This document shows, piece after piece, positions 28,390-37,129 of a stretch of DNA of 64,000 nucleotides (position 1 is the first letter of the stretch; each line of letters begins with the position of its first letter). The position numbers and the translations under genes were made by a program. The notes below the pieces were generated by a model. That model searched no databases. It saw only the letters and a program-made list of their open reading frames with translations, and was not told the origin of the DNA. Where the stretch lies: NCBI RefSeq assembly GCF_001941865.1, contig NZ_CP016162.1, positions 496,001 through 560,000 on the forward strand. The letters run 5' to 3'. This stretch comes from Pseudomonas alcaliphila JAB1. Its GTDB lineage: Bacteria > Pseudomonadota > Gammaproteobacteria > Pseudomonadales > Pseudomonadaceae.

Positions 28390-29973
28390 CTATCGGCGCA
28401 GTATCAGATAGAGCCCGCCGCCGACCATCAGCCAGGCTGGCCAGGTGGCCAGCAGTGGTGCCAGGCCTTGCATGGCGCCGGCGCCGATCAGTGCCGCGCC
28501 AAGCAGGCGCAGTGGCCAGTGATCGCGCGGTGCAGTGGTCTGGACCTGTACCGGCTGCTGCAGACGCTCCAGGGTGTCGCGGGCGATCTGTGACAGGTGC
28601 GGTACCTGCTCGGCTTGTTGCTGCAGGTTGCGCAGCAGGTGCAACGGGCTGATGCGCTCGCGCATCCAGCGTTCGAGGAAGGGCTGCGCGGTGCTCCACA
28701 GATCCAGATCGGGGTAGAGCTGACGGCCGAGGCCTTCGATGTTGAGCAGGGTCTTCTGCAGCAGCACCAGCTGCGGCTGCACTTCCATGTTGAAGCGCCG
28801 GGCGGTCTGGAACAGGCGCAGCAGCAACTGGCCGAAGGAAATGTCCTTCAGCGGTTTCTCGAAGATCGGCTCGCACACGGTGCGAATCGCCGCCTCGAAC
28901 TCGTTGACCTTGGTGTCGGCCGGTACCCAGCCCGAGTCGATGTGCAACTGCGCGACCTTGCGGTAGTCGCGCTTGAAGAAGGCGATCAGGTTGCGCGCCA
29001 GGTAGTCCTGGTCCTCGTCGGTGAGGCTGCCGATGATGCCGCAGTCGATGGCGATGTACTGCGGGCTCCACGGCGTGCGGGTGCTGACGAAGATGTTGCC
29101 GGGGTGCATGTCGGCGTGGAAGAAGCTGTCGCGGAACACCTGGGTAAAGAAAATCTCCACGCCGCGCTCGGCCAAAAGTTTCATGTCGGTGCGCTGGTCG
29201 GCCAGGGTCGCCAGGTCGGTCACCGGGATGCCGTAGATGCGCTCCATTACCAGCACCTGGTGGCGGCACAGGTCCCAGTACACCTGCGGTACGTAGAGCA
29301 GTGGCGAGCCGTCGAAGTTGCGCCGCAGCTGGCTGGCGTTGGCTGCTTCGCGCAGCAGATCAAGTTCATCGAAGATGGTTTTTTCGTAGTCGCTGACCAC
29401 TTCCACCGGGCGCAGGCGGCGGGCATCGGCCGAGGCTTTCTCGGCGATACGGGCGATCAGGAACAGCCAGGCCAGATCCTGGCGAATCACCGGCTTGAGG
29501 CCAGGGCGCACCACCTTGACCACCACCTGCTCGCCGCTTTTCAGCTGCGCGGCATGCACCTGAGCCACCGAGGCCGAGGCCAGGGGCTGGCTGTCGAAGC
29601 GGGCGAACAGCTCGCTCACCGGGGCGCCAAGCTGGGCTTCGATCAGGGCGATGGCCTGATCTTCCGGGAAGGGCGGTACCTGATCCTGCAGGCGCGCCAG
29701 CTCATCGGCGATATCCGGCGGCAGCAGGTCGCGGCGGGTGGACAGCAGTTGGCCGAACTTGATGAAGATCGGCCCCAGGTCTTCCAGCGCCAGACGCAGG
29801 CGTGCGCCGCGCGACAGCTCCAGCGGCTTGCGCGGCAGCCAGCGCCAGGGCAGCAGGCAGGACAGCGCGCGCAGCCAGAATGGCAGCGGTAGCTCGAAGA
29901 GCATCTCGTCCAGTTGATAGCGGATGACTACGCGCTGGATGCGCAACAGGCGGCGAACGGCAAGCAGCTTCAT
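28390..29973 (-). CDS. ubiB: UbiB, ubiquinone biosynthesis protein kinase-like factor
   Basis: A 527-residue atypical kinase of the ABC1/COQ8 family needed for coenzyme Q synthesis. The KxGQ motif ([13 protein letters not shown]) near residue 75, an Ala-rich loop, the HADMHPGN catalytic segment and two C-terminal hydrophobic helices are present. Start overlaps ubiJ stop by 4 nt. Confidence 0.96.
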   Translation of the reverse strand: MKLLAVRRLLRIQRVVIRYQLDEMLFELPLPFWLRALSCLLPWRWLPRKPLELSRGARLRLALEDLGPIFIKFGQLLSTRRDLLPPDIADELARLQDQVPPFPEDQAIALIEAQLGAPVSELFARFDSQPLASASVAQVHAAQLKSGEQVVVKVVRPGLKPVIRQDLAWLFLIARIAEKASADARRLRPVEVVSDYEKTIFDELDLLREAANASQLRRNFDGSPLLYVPQVYWDLCRHQVLVMERIYGIPVTDLATLADQRTDMKLLAERGVEIFFTQVFRDSFFHADMHPGNIFVSTRTPWSPQYIAIDCGIIGSLTDEDQDYLARNLIAFFKRDYRKVAQLHIDSGWVPADTKVNEFEAAIRTVCEPIFEKPLKDISFGQLLLRLFQTARRFNMEVQPQLVLLQKTLLNIEGLGRQLYPDLDLWSTAQPFLERWMRERISPLHLLRNLQQQAEQVPHLSQIARDTLERLQQPVQVQTTAPRDHWPLRLLGAALIGAGAMQGLAPLLATWPAWLMVGGGLYLILRR

Positions 29974-30587
29974 GCGTCGGACTTATTGGCAGAAGTGAGG
30001 CGCTCGATGCGTGCTTCCAGGCGGTCGAGGGCGAGTTTGAGTTGATCCAGCTCGGCGAAACGCGCATCGGCTTCGCGCTGGCCCACCAGGGTGCGTGATT
30101 CTTCGGCCAGGTAGTCGGCCAGATTCTGCTTGAGGCTGGCGGCGCCGTGGCTGGCGAGATTGACCCGGCTGCGCAGGTGACCGGCGAGCAGGGTAGTGGC
30201 CACCGGGCCGAGCCAGCGCGAGATTTCGTATTCCCAGTCCAGCTCCAGATCCTGCAGGATACCGGCGAGTTGCAGCAGCACCGCGCTGTCGCCATCGAGC
30301 GACACTTCCGGGCGGTGCAGGATGGCGGTTTTCTCGCGGCTCAGGGCCAGGCGCAGCAGGCTGGCGGCAGGTGCGGTGAGCGTGCAGTCGGCGGGTGCAT
30401 GCCACTGTGCGGCGAGTTGCAGGCCATCACCACTGGGCAGGATGAACAGCTCCAGTGCCGGGTTCTGGCACTGCATGGCGATGACCTTGCCACTCAGTGC
30501 CTGCAGACGCGGCAACGCCGTGCCATCGAGGCGCAGGGCGCGGTTGAGGCCCGCCTCGACGCCCGCCAGCAAGCCCGTGATGAGCAT
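29970..30587 (-). CDS. ubiJ: UbiJ, SCP2-domain ubiquinone biosynthesis accessory factor
   Basis: A 205-residue soluble protein with an SCP2 lipid-binding domain (about 15-110) and a C-terminal coiled coil ([21 protein letters not shown]). It organises the Ubi metabolon with UbiK. Located between ubiE (TAATG one-base overlap) and ubiB. Confidence 0.93.
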   Translation of the reverse strand: MLITGLLAGVEAGLNRALRLDGTALPRLQALSGKVIAMQCQNPALELFILPSGDGLQLAAQWHAPADCTLTAPAASLLRLALSREKTAILHRPEVSLDGDSAVLLQLAGILQDLELDWEYEISRWLGPVATTLLAGHLRSRVNLASHGAASLKQNLADYLAEESRTLVGQREADARFAELDQLKLALDRLEARIERLTSANKSDA

Positions 30588-31357
30588 TAAGGCTTGATGC
30601 CGCGATGCAGGGCGACGATGCCGCCAGTCATGTTGTGGTAGGTGACGCGCTCGAAGCCGGCGTCGACCATCATCGCCTTGAGGGTTTCCTGATCCGGGTG
30701 CATGCGGATCGACTCGGCCAGGTAGCGGTAGCTTTCCGAGTCATTGGTGATCAACTTGCCGGCCAGCGGCATGAAGCTGAACGAGTAGGTGTCGTAGACC
30801 TTGGCCAGCAGCGGGTTGCCAGGCTTGGAGAACTCCAGCACCAGCAGGCGACCGCCGGGTTTGAGCACGCGCAGCATCGAGCGCAGGGCGCCTTCCTTGT
30901 GGGTGACGTTGCGCAGGCCGAAGGCGATGGTGACCACGTCGAAGTGGTTGTCGGGGAACGGCAGCTTCTCGGCATCGGCCTGGACGAACTGCACGTTGCC
31001 GGCCACGCCTTTGTCCAGCAGGCGGTCGCGACCGACCTTGAGCATCGAGTCGTTGATGTCGGCCAGCACCACTTGCCCGGTCGGACCGACGATGCTGGAA
31101 AACTTGCGGGTCAGGTCACCGGTGCCGCCAGCGATGTCCAGCACGCGGTTGCCGGTGCGCACGCCGGACAGTTCGATGGTGAAGCGCTTCCACAGACGAT
31201 GCAGGCCACCGGACAGCACGTCGTTCATCAGGTCGTACTTGGCCGCCACCGAGTGAAAGACTTCGGCCACTTTTTCCGCCTTCTGGCTTTCCGGCACATC
31301 CTGGAAACCGAAGTGGGTGGTGGGTTCCTGCTCCTGGGCCTTGCGTGGATCGCTCAT
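30587..31357 (-). CDS. ubiE: UbiE, demethylmenaquinone/ubiquinone methyltransferase
   Basis: A 256-residue SAM-dependent C-methyltransferase. [11 protein letters not shown] is motif [35 protein letters not shown] contains the UbiE signature in short. ATG 31357 (MSDPRKAQE); the longer in-frame extension to 31843 lies antisense to the next gene and is rejected. First gene of a minus-strand series through rsmE. Confidence 0.97.
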   Translation of the reverse strand: MSDPRKAQEQEPTTHFGFQDVPESQKAEKVAEVFHSVAAKYDLMNDVLSGGLHRLWKRFTIELSGVRTGNRVLDIAGGTGDLTRKFSSIVGPTGQVVLADINDSMLKVGRDRLLDKGVAGNVQFVQADAEKLPFPDNHFDVVTIAFGLRNVTHKEGALRSMLRVLKPGGRLLVLEFSKPGNPLLAKVYDTYSFSFMPLAGKLITNDSESYRYLAESIRMHPDQETLKAMMVDAGFERVTYHNMTGGIVALHRGIKP

Positions 31358-31391
31358 GTCGCTCTCACCGGGTAGAAAACCGCACCATTCT

Positions 31392-31410
31392 AAAGGCGCC
31401 TGGCGCCTTT
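31392..31410. repeat. perfect palindrome upstream of ubiE
   Basis: AAAGGCGCC-T-GGCGCCTTT, a 19-bp perfect inverted repeat 35 bp before the ubiE start in the ubiE/PHA-protein divergent region; it may be an operator or a cruciform. Confidence 0.5.
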
Positions 31411-31504
31411 GTCTTGCCTGGGTGCCCGCTCGCCCGATGGGCTGGTAGAGTGATGTGACCTCATGCCGCAGCCGTGCGGCACGCCGCCAGTTCAAGGAGT
31501 TGCC

Positions 31505-31780
31505 ATGTCCCGTATTCGTGTCGAACGATCCCATTCCCTCGGTCGCGAGGCCGCCCGCGAGAAGGCCGAACGACTGGCCGAGCGCCTGGCCAGCGAGTAC
31601 GACGTGCGCTATCGCTGGAACGGCGACACCCTGGAGTTCAAGCGCAGCGGTGCCGACGGCAGTATCGCGGTGGGTGAAGACACTGTGCGTGTGGAGCTCA
31701 AGCTCGGGCTGTTGCTGTCGCCCATGGGCGGCATGATCCAGCGCGAGATCGAGCAGGTGCTGGACAAATCGCTGGCCTGA
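31505..31780 (+). CDS. PHA-granule-region family protein
   Basis: A 91-residue protein of the polyhydroxyalkanoic acid system family (PHA_gran_rgn, PF09650). Conserved beta-sheet core [14 protein letters not shown] and [29 protein letters not shown] is 5 nt from the ATG. Its position beside the phasin genes suggests a PHA-related role, unproven. Confidence 0.85.
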   Translation: MSRIRVERSHSLGREAAREKAERLAERLASEYDVRYRWNGDTLEFKRSGADGSIAVGEDTVRVELKLGLLLSPMGGMIQREIEQVLDKSLA

Positions 31781-31951
31781 GAGCAGCGGCAAGCCAGTAG
31801 GGTGCGCTGTGCCCGCCGCCATTGGGTCGCATTGAACATGCATGCTGTCGCCTGTTCCTAGTATGCGATTTCTAATTTTTCTCCTTAGGGTGTACCCAAG
31901 CCTGCATTCCGTGGGCGTTTCCGCTAACTGTCAAAGCGCGTGAGGTGCACC

Positions 31952-32398
31952 ATGTCGAAAGTTGCCGTGAAGAAAAAAGTAGAAGCCGTGGTCGAAGACA
32001 AAGCCGGTCTGTTCGACGACGTGAAGGGCTATGCCCGCAAGATCTACCTCGCTGGCCTGGGCGCTTACGCCAAGGCGGGTGTCGAGGGGGCCGAATACTT
32101 CAAAGAGCTGGTCAAGGCCGGTGAAGGCGTCGAAAGCAAAGGCAAGAAGCTGGTCGACGAGCAGGTAGAAGCCGCCAACAGCCAGATCGAATCGGTCAAG
32201 CAGTCGGTCAATAGCAATGTCACCAGTGTTAAAGGCAAGGTCGAAGTTCAGCTCGACAAGATCGAGAAGGCTTTCGATACTCGTGTGGCTTCCGCTCTGA
32301 ACCGTATCGGCATTCCGTCCAAGCAGGATGTTGAAGCACTCTCTGCTAAGCTGGATGAGCTGAGCGCGTTGCTCGAGCATGTCGCGCGTACCAAATAA
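31952..32398 (+). CDS. phaI: PhaI phasin, PHA granule-associated protein
   Basis: A 148-residue phasin coating PHA granules. The basic N-terminal SKVAVKKKVEAV is followed by the amphipathic granule-binding stretch KIYLAGLGAYAKAG and a C-terminal coiled coil with VASALNRIGIPSKQDVEALS. The start MSKVAVKKK at 31952 is chosen over a longer upstream start at 31940. It is a paralogue of the N-terminal half of PhaF just downstream (10 nt). Confidence 0.9.
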   Translation: MSKVAVKKKVEAVVEDKAGLFDDVKGYARKIYLAGLGAYAKAGVEGAEYFKELVKAGEGVESKGKKLVDEQVEAANSQIESVKQSVNSNVTSVKGKVEVQLDKIEKAFDTRVASALNRIGIPSKQDVEALSAKLDELSALLEHVARTK

Positions 32399-32408
32399 GG
32401 AGATCAGG

Positions 32409-33251
32409 ATGGCTGTTAAGAAGAAAACCGAGAAACAGACCAGCTCCTGGATCGGCGAGGTCGAGAAATACTCGCGTCAGATCTGGTTGGCAGGCTTGGG
32501 CGCTTATTCCAAGGTCAGCAAGGACGGCACCAAGCTGTTCGACACGCTGGTCAAGGACGGCGAGAAGGCTGAAAAGCAGGCCAAGAGCGAAGTCGACAAA
32601 CAGGTTGGCGCGGTGAAAGCCGGCGTCGGTTCCAAGGTCGGTTCCGCCAAGTCCAAGGTCGATGAGGTCAAGGACAGGGCAATCGGCAAATGGGGTGAGC
32701 TGGAAGAGGCCTTCGACAAGCGTCTGAACAATGCCATTTCGCGTCTGGGCGTGCCCAGCCGCAACGAGGTCAAGGCATTGAATGACAAGGTCGACAGCCT
32801 GACCAAGCAGCTGGAGAAAATCACTGGCGTATCGGCCAAGTCGGTCGCCAAGCCTGCTGCCAAAGCTGCGCCCAAACCTGCCGCGAAAGCAGCTGCCAAA
32901 CCTGCTGCGAAGCCGGCCGCCAAGCCTGCTGCCAAAGCTGCAGCCAAGCCCGCTGCCAAACCGGCTGCCGCGAAACCTGCAGCCGCCAAGCCGGCAGCTA
33001 AACCTGCGGCGAAACCGGCAGCCAAGGCCGCAGCGAAACCCGCTGCCAAGCCTGCGGCCGCCGCCAAGCCTGCAGCTAAGCCAGCAGCCAAGCCTGCTGC
33101 AGCGAAGAAGCCGGCTGCGAAGAAACCGGCAGCACCCAAGGCAGCTGCGCCGAAACCGGCAGCACCGGCACCGGCTCCGGCCGCCGCTGCAACGCCGGCC
33201 GCTGCACCGGCTCCGGCTGCCACCCCGGCAACTCCAGCCACCCCGTCCTGA
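32409..33251 (+). CDS. phaF: PhaF phasin/histone-H1-like PHA regulator
   Basis: A 280-residue bifunctional protein: N-terminal phasin domain (about 1-140, IWLAGLGAYSK shared with PhaI) binds granules, and a C-terminal Lys-Pro-Ala-Ala-rich tail (about 150-265), like eukaryotic histone H1, binds DNA. PhaF links granules to the nucleoid for even partition at division. AGGAG lies 8 nt before ATG 32409. Repetitive DNA in the tail makes length variation possible. Confidence 0.92.
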   Translation: MAVKKKTEKQTSSWIGEVEKYSRQIWLAGLGAYSKVSKDGTKLFDTLVKDGEKAEKQAKSEVDKQVGAVKAGVGSKVGSAKSKVDEVKDRAIGKWGELEEAFDKRLNNAISRLGVPSRNEVKALNDKVDSLTKQLEKITGVSAKSVAKPAAKAAPKPAAKAAAKPAAKPAAKPAAKAAAKPAAKPAAAKPAAAKPAAKPAAKPAAKAAAKPAAKPAAAAKPAAKPAAKPAAAKKPAAKKPAAPKAAAPKPAAPAPAPAAAATPAAAPAPAATPATPATPS

Positions 33252-33264
33252 GTTTCTCAGGACT

Positions 33265-33295
33265 GAAAACGCCCGGCCTAGCGCCGGGCGTTTTC
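33265..33295 (+). terminator. rho-independent terminator after phaF
   Basis: GAAAACGCCCGG pairs with CCGGGCGTTTTC around a 7-nt loop, ending in TTTTCGTTTC. A small hairpin GTCCTGAG/CTCAGGAC (33245-33263) overlaps the phaF stop just before it. Confidence 0.9.
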
Positions 33296-33350
33296 GTTTC
33301 AGGTCGCAGGGTGCGCCATGCGCAGCAACCGTGGATGCGTCTCGGCTTTG

Positions 33351-33402
33351 TAGGGCGGGTGTAACCCGCCATTTGCGCTCTGGCGGGTTGCACCCGCCCT
33401 AC
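33351..33402. repeat. inverted repeat GTAGGGCGGGT(G)TAACCCGCC
   Basis: GTAGGGCGGGTGTAACCCGCC and GGCGGGTTGCACCCGCCCTAC flank a short spacer between phaF and the convergent phaD. Confidence 0.7.
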
Positions 33403-33439
33403 ATTCCCAGCGTGTCATTGGCGTGCGCACGGCTGCGCA

Positions 33440-34054
33440 TCAGGCTTCCAGATAGCGCTGCGCCAAGTGCTCGACGGTGCTGCGTGAGGGCTGGTTCAGG
33501 TGCGGCGCGACCAGCATCATGATCTGGTACACCACCAGGCGCACTTCACCTTCCTGGTTGAGGATGCGCTGATAGTCGAGGGAGAACAGCAGGGTCAGGG
33601 TGATCTGCTCGACCAGTTGGCCGAGCGCCTGGGTGCCGCTGTTCAGTTGGCCGTCGGCCATCAGGCGGGCGAGCAGGGAGGCCAGCGTGCGTTTCAGCGC
33701 GTTCAGCCAGTGACGAATGCCGCGCGCCAGTTTTGGCAGGCGCCCGGCCAGGTTGGACAGATCCTGGAAGAGAAAGCGGTACTGCGACAGGCGCTCGACG
33801 ATCAGGTGCAGGAACAGCCAGTAGTCCTCGACGTCCAGCTGGGCTTCGGCTGGCGGGTCGAGCAAAGGCGCCATCTCGCTCTGGAAGCGTTCGAACAGTT
33901 CCAGTACCAGCGGCTCCTTGCCATGGAAGTGGTAGTAGAGATTGCCCGGGCTGATGTCCAGCTCGTTGGCGATTTCCAGTGTGGAAACGTTGGGCTCACC
34001 CTGCTCGTTGAACAGCAGCAGGGCGGTTTGCAGAATGCGCTCGCGGGTTTTCAT
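33440..34054 (-). CDS. phaD: PhaD, TetR-family regulator of PHA genes
   Basis: A 204-residue TetR-type regulator; HTH helix NELDISPGNLYYHFHGKEPL near residue 30. In related pseudomonads PhaD activates the phaC1 and phaI promoters, responding to a CoA-linked intermediate. Located 189 nt after phaC2; the gap contains a REP-like palindrome (34151-34200). Confidence 0.92.
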   Translation of the reverse strand: MKTRERILQTALLLFNEQGEPNVSTLEIANELDISPGNLYYHFHGKEPLVLELFERFQSEMAPLLDPPAEAQLDVEDYWLFLHLIVERLSQYRFLFQDLSNLAGRLPKLARGIRHWLNALKRTLASLLARLMADGQLNSGTQALGQLVEQITLTLLFSLDYQRILNQEGEVRLVVYQIMMLVAPHLNQPSRSTVEHLAQRYLEA

Positions 34055-34150
34055 CCTTGGCTTCTTGTTCGATTGGGCGCGAAGGGCTGACGATAACCGG
34101 CCGGCGTGCAGCCGGCCATCCCTTTAGTAAAAGTCGCGTAGCGACATCTC

Positions 34151-34200
34151 TCATGTCCTTCTCCCTTAGGGAGAAGGTGGCGCGAAGCGCCGGATGAGGG
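34151..34200. repeat. palindrome CTTCTCCCTTAGGGAGAAGG type between phaC2 and phaD
   Basis: CTTCTCCC-TTA-GGGAGAAG hairpin followed by GGCGCGAAGCGCC; typical intergenic palindrome. Confidence 0.65.
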
Positions 34201-34243
34201 ATGCGGGCATGCCGCGCAGGCCTTTTTGGCGTGGCATACCGCT

Positions 34244-35926
34244 TCAGCGGATATGCACGTAGGTGCCGGGCGCTGCCTCCATCGGTGGATGGTTCTGGTT
34301 GCCCAGCGCCATCAGGGTTTCGCGTTGCGCGCCGGAACGCGCCTGCATCCATTCCAGCCACTGTGGCCACCAACTGCCTTGCTGGTGCGTGGCGTCGTGA
34401 TACCAGGCGCGTGGGTCGGAGGTGAGCTTGGTGTTCTCGTAGTAGTTGGCCTTGGGGTTGCCCGGCGGGTTGAGAATGCTCTGGATATGCCCGCTGTTGG
34501 ACAGGATGAAACGGCGGTTGCCGCCAAGCAGCAGGGTCGAGCGATAGACCGCATCCCAGGGCGTGATGTGGTCGTTGATGCCGGCTACGCTGAAACTGTC
34601 GACGTTGACCTTGGCCAGATCCACCGGCGTACCGCAGACTTCGAGGCCGCCGTTGCGGCTAAGCGGATTGTGCTTGAAGAAGTCGATCAGGTCGCCATGC
34701 AGTGCAGCGGGCAGGCGCGTGTTGTCGTTGTTCCAGTAGAGGATGTCGAAGGCTGGCGGCTGCTTGCCGAGCAGGTAGTTGTTGACCCAGTAGTTCCATA
34801 TCAGGTCGTTGGGGCGCATCCAAGCGAATACCCTGGCCATGTCGCGACCGTCCAGCACGCCTTGCTGGTAGGAGCGGCGCTTTGCCGACTCGAGGGTTTC
34901 CTCGTCGGCAAAGAGCATAGCCGGGCTGTCGATCTGACTATCGAGCAGGCTGACCATGTAAGTGGCGCTGGCAACCTTGCGCAGTTGGCGGCGTGCCTGC
35001 AGGTGGCCTTGCAGGGCGGCGATGGTCAGACCGCCGGCGCAGGCGCCGAGCAGGTTGACGTCCTTGCTGCCGGAGATGGCGCGGCAGGCATCGACGGCTT
35101 CCTCGACGGCCTGCACATAGCTCGACAGGCCCCATTCGCGGTGCCGCGGGTCGGGGTTGCGCCAGCTGATCATGAAGGTCTGCAGGCCGTTCTTCAGCGC
35201 GTACTGGACGAAGCTCTTGTCGTTGGACAGGTCGAATATGTAGTACTTGTTGATCTGTGGCGGCACGATCAGTAGCGGGCGCAGGTACTGCTTTTCGCTC
35301 ATCGGTTTGTACTGGATCAGCTCCAGCAGCTCGTTACGAAACACCACCGCGCCTGGTGTGCAGGCCAGATTACGGCCGACCTCGAAGGCGTGTTTGCTGA
35401 CCTGGCTGGGCAGGCCGTCGTTGTTCAGCAGGTCGTCGAGCAGATGGCGCAAGCCCTTGAAGGCACTGCTGCCTCCGGTGTTGAACAGCTCCTTGAGCGC
35501 CTGCGGGTTGAGCGGGCTGTTGGAGGGCGACAGGGCGTCGCTCATCAGCGATGCGAGAAAGCGCGCGCGGGCGCGGTCATCGGCCGACAGGTCGCTGTCG
35601 TCGATCCACGCGGCCAGTTGTTTCTGCCACGCCAGATAGGCCTGCAGGCTGCGTCGGTAGAAGGGATTGAGGTGCCAGGTCGGATCAGCGAAGCGCGCAT
35701 CCTGCGGATTGACCTTGTGCAGGGTATCGCCGAGCAGCACCCGACCAAGCTGGCCGCCGAAGGCCAGCAGATGACGTCCACTGCGCACCGGATTCTTCAG
35801 GCCCTGGGCGGCCAGCAGGCGCATGGTGGACAACAGATCGCGACCGCGCACGCCCACCACCGCGCTCTGGGCGTTCATGAAACTGGCAGGTGCCGGCAGT
35901 GAAGCCGGGTTCGACTTGTCTCGCAT
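34244..35926 (-). CDS. phaC2: PhaC2, class II PHA synthase
   Basis: A 560-residue medium-chain-length PHA polymerase that joins (R)-3-hydroxyacyl-CoA into granule polymer. Lipase-like box GACAGG with nucleophile C296, catalytic Asp and His in the NDHITPWD and SNSGHIQS segments. Start ATG 35926 (MRDKSNPASLP) chosen by family alignment and GGAG upstream; an ATG at 35947 is less likely. Third gene of phaC1-phaZ-phaC2-phaD; separated from phaZ by a 204-bp gap with a terminator. Confidence 0.96.
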   Translation of the reverse strand: MRDKSNPASLPAPASFMNAQSAVVGVRGRDLLSTMRLLAAQGLKNPVRSGRHLLAFGGQLGRVLLGDTLHKVNPQDARFADPTWHLNPFYRRSLQAYLAWQKQLAAWIDDSDLSADDRARARFLASLMSDALSPSNSPLNPQALKELFNTGGSSAFKGLRHLLDDLLNNDGLPSQVSKHAFEVGRNLACTPGAVVFRNELLELIQYKPMSEKQYLRPLLIVPPQINKYYIFDLSNDKSFVQYALKNGLQTFMISWRNPDPRHREWGLSSYVQAVEEAVDACRAISGSKDVNLLGACAGGLTIAALQGHLQARRQLRKVASATYMVSLLDSQIDSPAMLFADEETLESAKRRSYQQGVLDGRDMARVFAWMRPNDLIWNYWVNNYLLGKQPPAFDILYWNNDNTRLPAALHGDLIDFFKHNPLSRNGGLEVCGTPVDLAKVNVDSFSVAGINDHITPWDAVYRSTLLLGGNRRFILSNSGHIQSILNPPGNPKANYYENTKLTSDPRAWYHDATHQQGSWWPQWLEWMQARSGAQRETLMALGNQNHPPMEAAPGTYVHIR

Positions 35927-36062
35927 GGGGCAACACTCCGTCGTCAAACCGTCTAGAGACTTTCATGGCGCGGACTGCCTGGACGCGCACCTTGTACTTG
36001 TGCAGGGTGTGCAGCAAGCCCTGTACCAGGCGCGCAGGAAGTGCATTCCAGAGCGCCGCGTC

Positions 36063-36092
36063 GAAAAACAAGAGGCCTTGAGCGGCCCCTTT
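36063..36092 (-). terminator. intrinsic terminator between phaZ and phaC2
   Basis: On the minus strand AAGGGGCC pairs with GGCCTCTT (one mismatch) around GCTCAA, then GTTTTT. It follows the phaZ stop codon by about 40 nt and would reduce readthrough from phaC1-phaZ into phaC2. Confidence 0.6.
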
Positions 36093-36130
36093 GTCGAGCA
36101 CGCAGAACATTGCGCACCAAGATGGTGCGG

Positions 36131-36988
36131 TCAATGCTGGCGTACTGGTGTGGGCTGCGGGTGCATCACCGCGCGGTGCCGTTCCTCTTCAAGAAACTTC
36201 ATGATGATCGGTGCCACCGCTTCGGCGCGGGTCACCAGGAACAGGTGACCGTCGTCAATCACGTGCAATTCGGCGTTGGGAATGCGCCAGGCCAGCAGGC
36301 GCATGTTGATCAGCGGAATCAGCGGGTCGTCGTCGCCGGCCATCACCAGGGTCGGTTGGCGGATCTTGTGCAGCCAGTGGATGCTGGTCCAGCCTAGGCC
36401 GGCGAACAGCTGCCAGTAGTAGCCCATCTTGCCGCCCGAGCGCACTTTGCTGGCATGCGCCATGGCCAGCTTGGGGTCGCGACGGAAGGCGCCGCCATAG
36501 ATGTCCGGGGCGATGCGTACACCATAGGACGGTTGCACATAACGCCGCGGGCTGGCCATACGCCAGAGCACCTTGGGCTTGCCCGGCACCATCACCGCGC
36601 CGGCCGAGGTGGCGGCGAGGATCAGCTTCTTGCAGCGCTCGGGATAGTCATGGGCGAACTGCTGCGCCAGGGCGCCGCCCCAGGACACGCCGATGGCATT
36701 GACCTGACCGTAGTCGAGGTAATCGAGCATGCGCGCTGCCAGCTTGGCCAGGCCAGGGAAGCGGTAGGGCGTGGCCGGCGTGGAGGAACCGCCGACACCG
36801 GGGACGTCGAAGGCGATGATTTCCAGCTCCGGGTCCAGGGCGGCGACAAAGGGCATCACCAGCTCCAGGTTGGCGCCGATGCCGTTGAAGATCAGCAGTG
36901 GCACCAACTGGCTGTTGCCTGGCCGCACCGCGGTGCGGATGGTCTGCCCATCGAGATCGATGGTGCGGAATACGAATGGTTGCGGCAT
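36131..36988 (-). CDS. phaZ: PhaZ, intracellular PHA depolymerase
   Basis: A 285-residue alpha/beta hydrolase mobilising mcl-PHA. Nucleophile elbow GVSWGG (Ser near residue 102), catalytic Asp in AGDDDPL and His in DDGHLF. It lies between the two synthases, about 141 nt downstream of phaC1, as in the standard pha cluster. Confidence 0.95.
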   Translation of the reverse strand: MPQPFVFRTIDLDGQTIRTAVRPGNSQLVPLLIFNGIGANLELVMPFVAALDPELEIIAFDVPGVGGSSTPATPYRFPGLAKLAARMLDYLDYGQVNAIGVSWGGALAQQFAHDYPERCKKLILAATSAGAVMVPGKPKVLWRMASPRRYVQPSYGVRIAPDIYGGAFRRDPKLAMAHASKVRSGGKMGYYWQLFAGLGWTSIHWLHKIRQPTLVMAGDDDPLIPLINMRLLAWRIPNAELHVIDDGHLFLVTRAEAVAPIIMKFLEEERHRAVMHPQPTPVRQH

Positions 36989-37129
36989 AGGCGCAGCCCC
37001 TGTGGAGTTGAGCGCTGGAGAGGGCCGTCCGGGCCGCCTCCAGGGTTACCAGGGGTTACCTGGTTCCACGCCGGTCAGACCGTCGTGGCGTGCGGCACTT
37101 CCCGGTGCCGCTGCGGTTGAGACTGAAAA

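Noticed and set aside
32850..33240. Repetitive DNA as a CRISPR array or minisatellite
   Set aside because: Repeats are in frame, degenerate and encode the known PhaF tail; no spacer structure.
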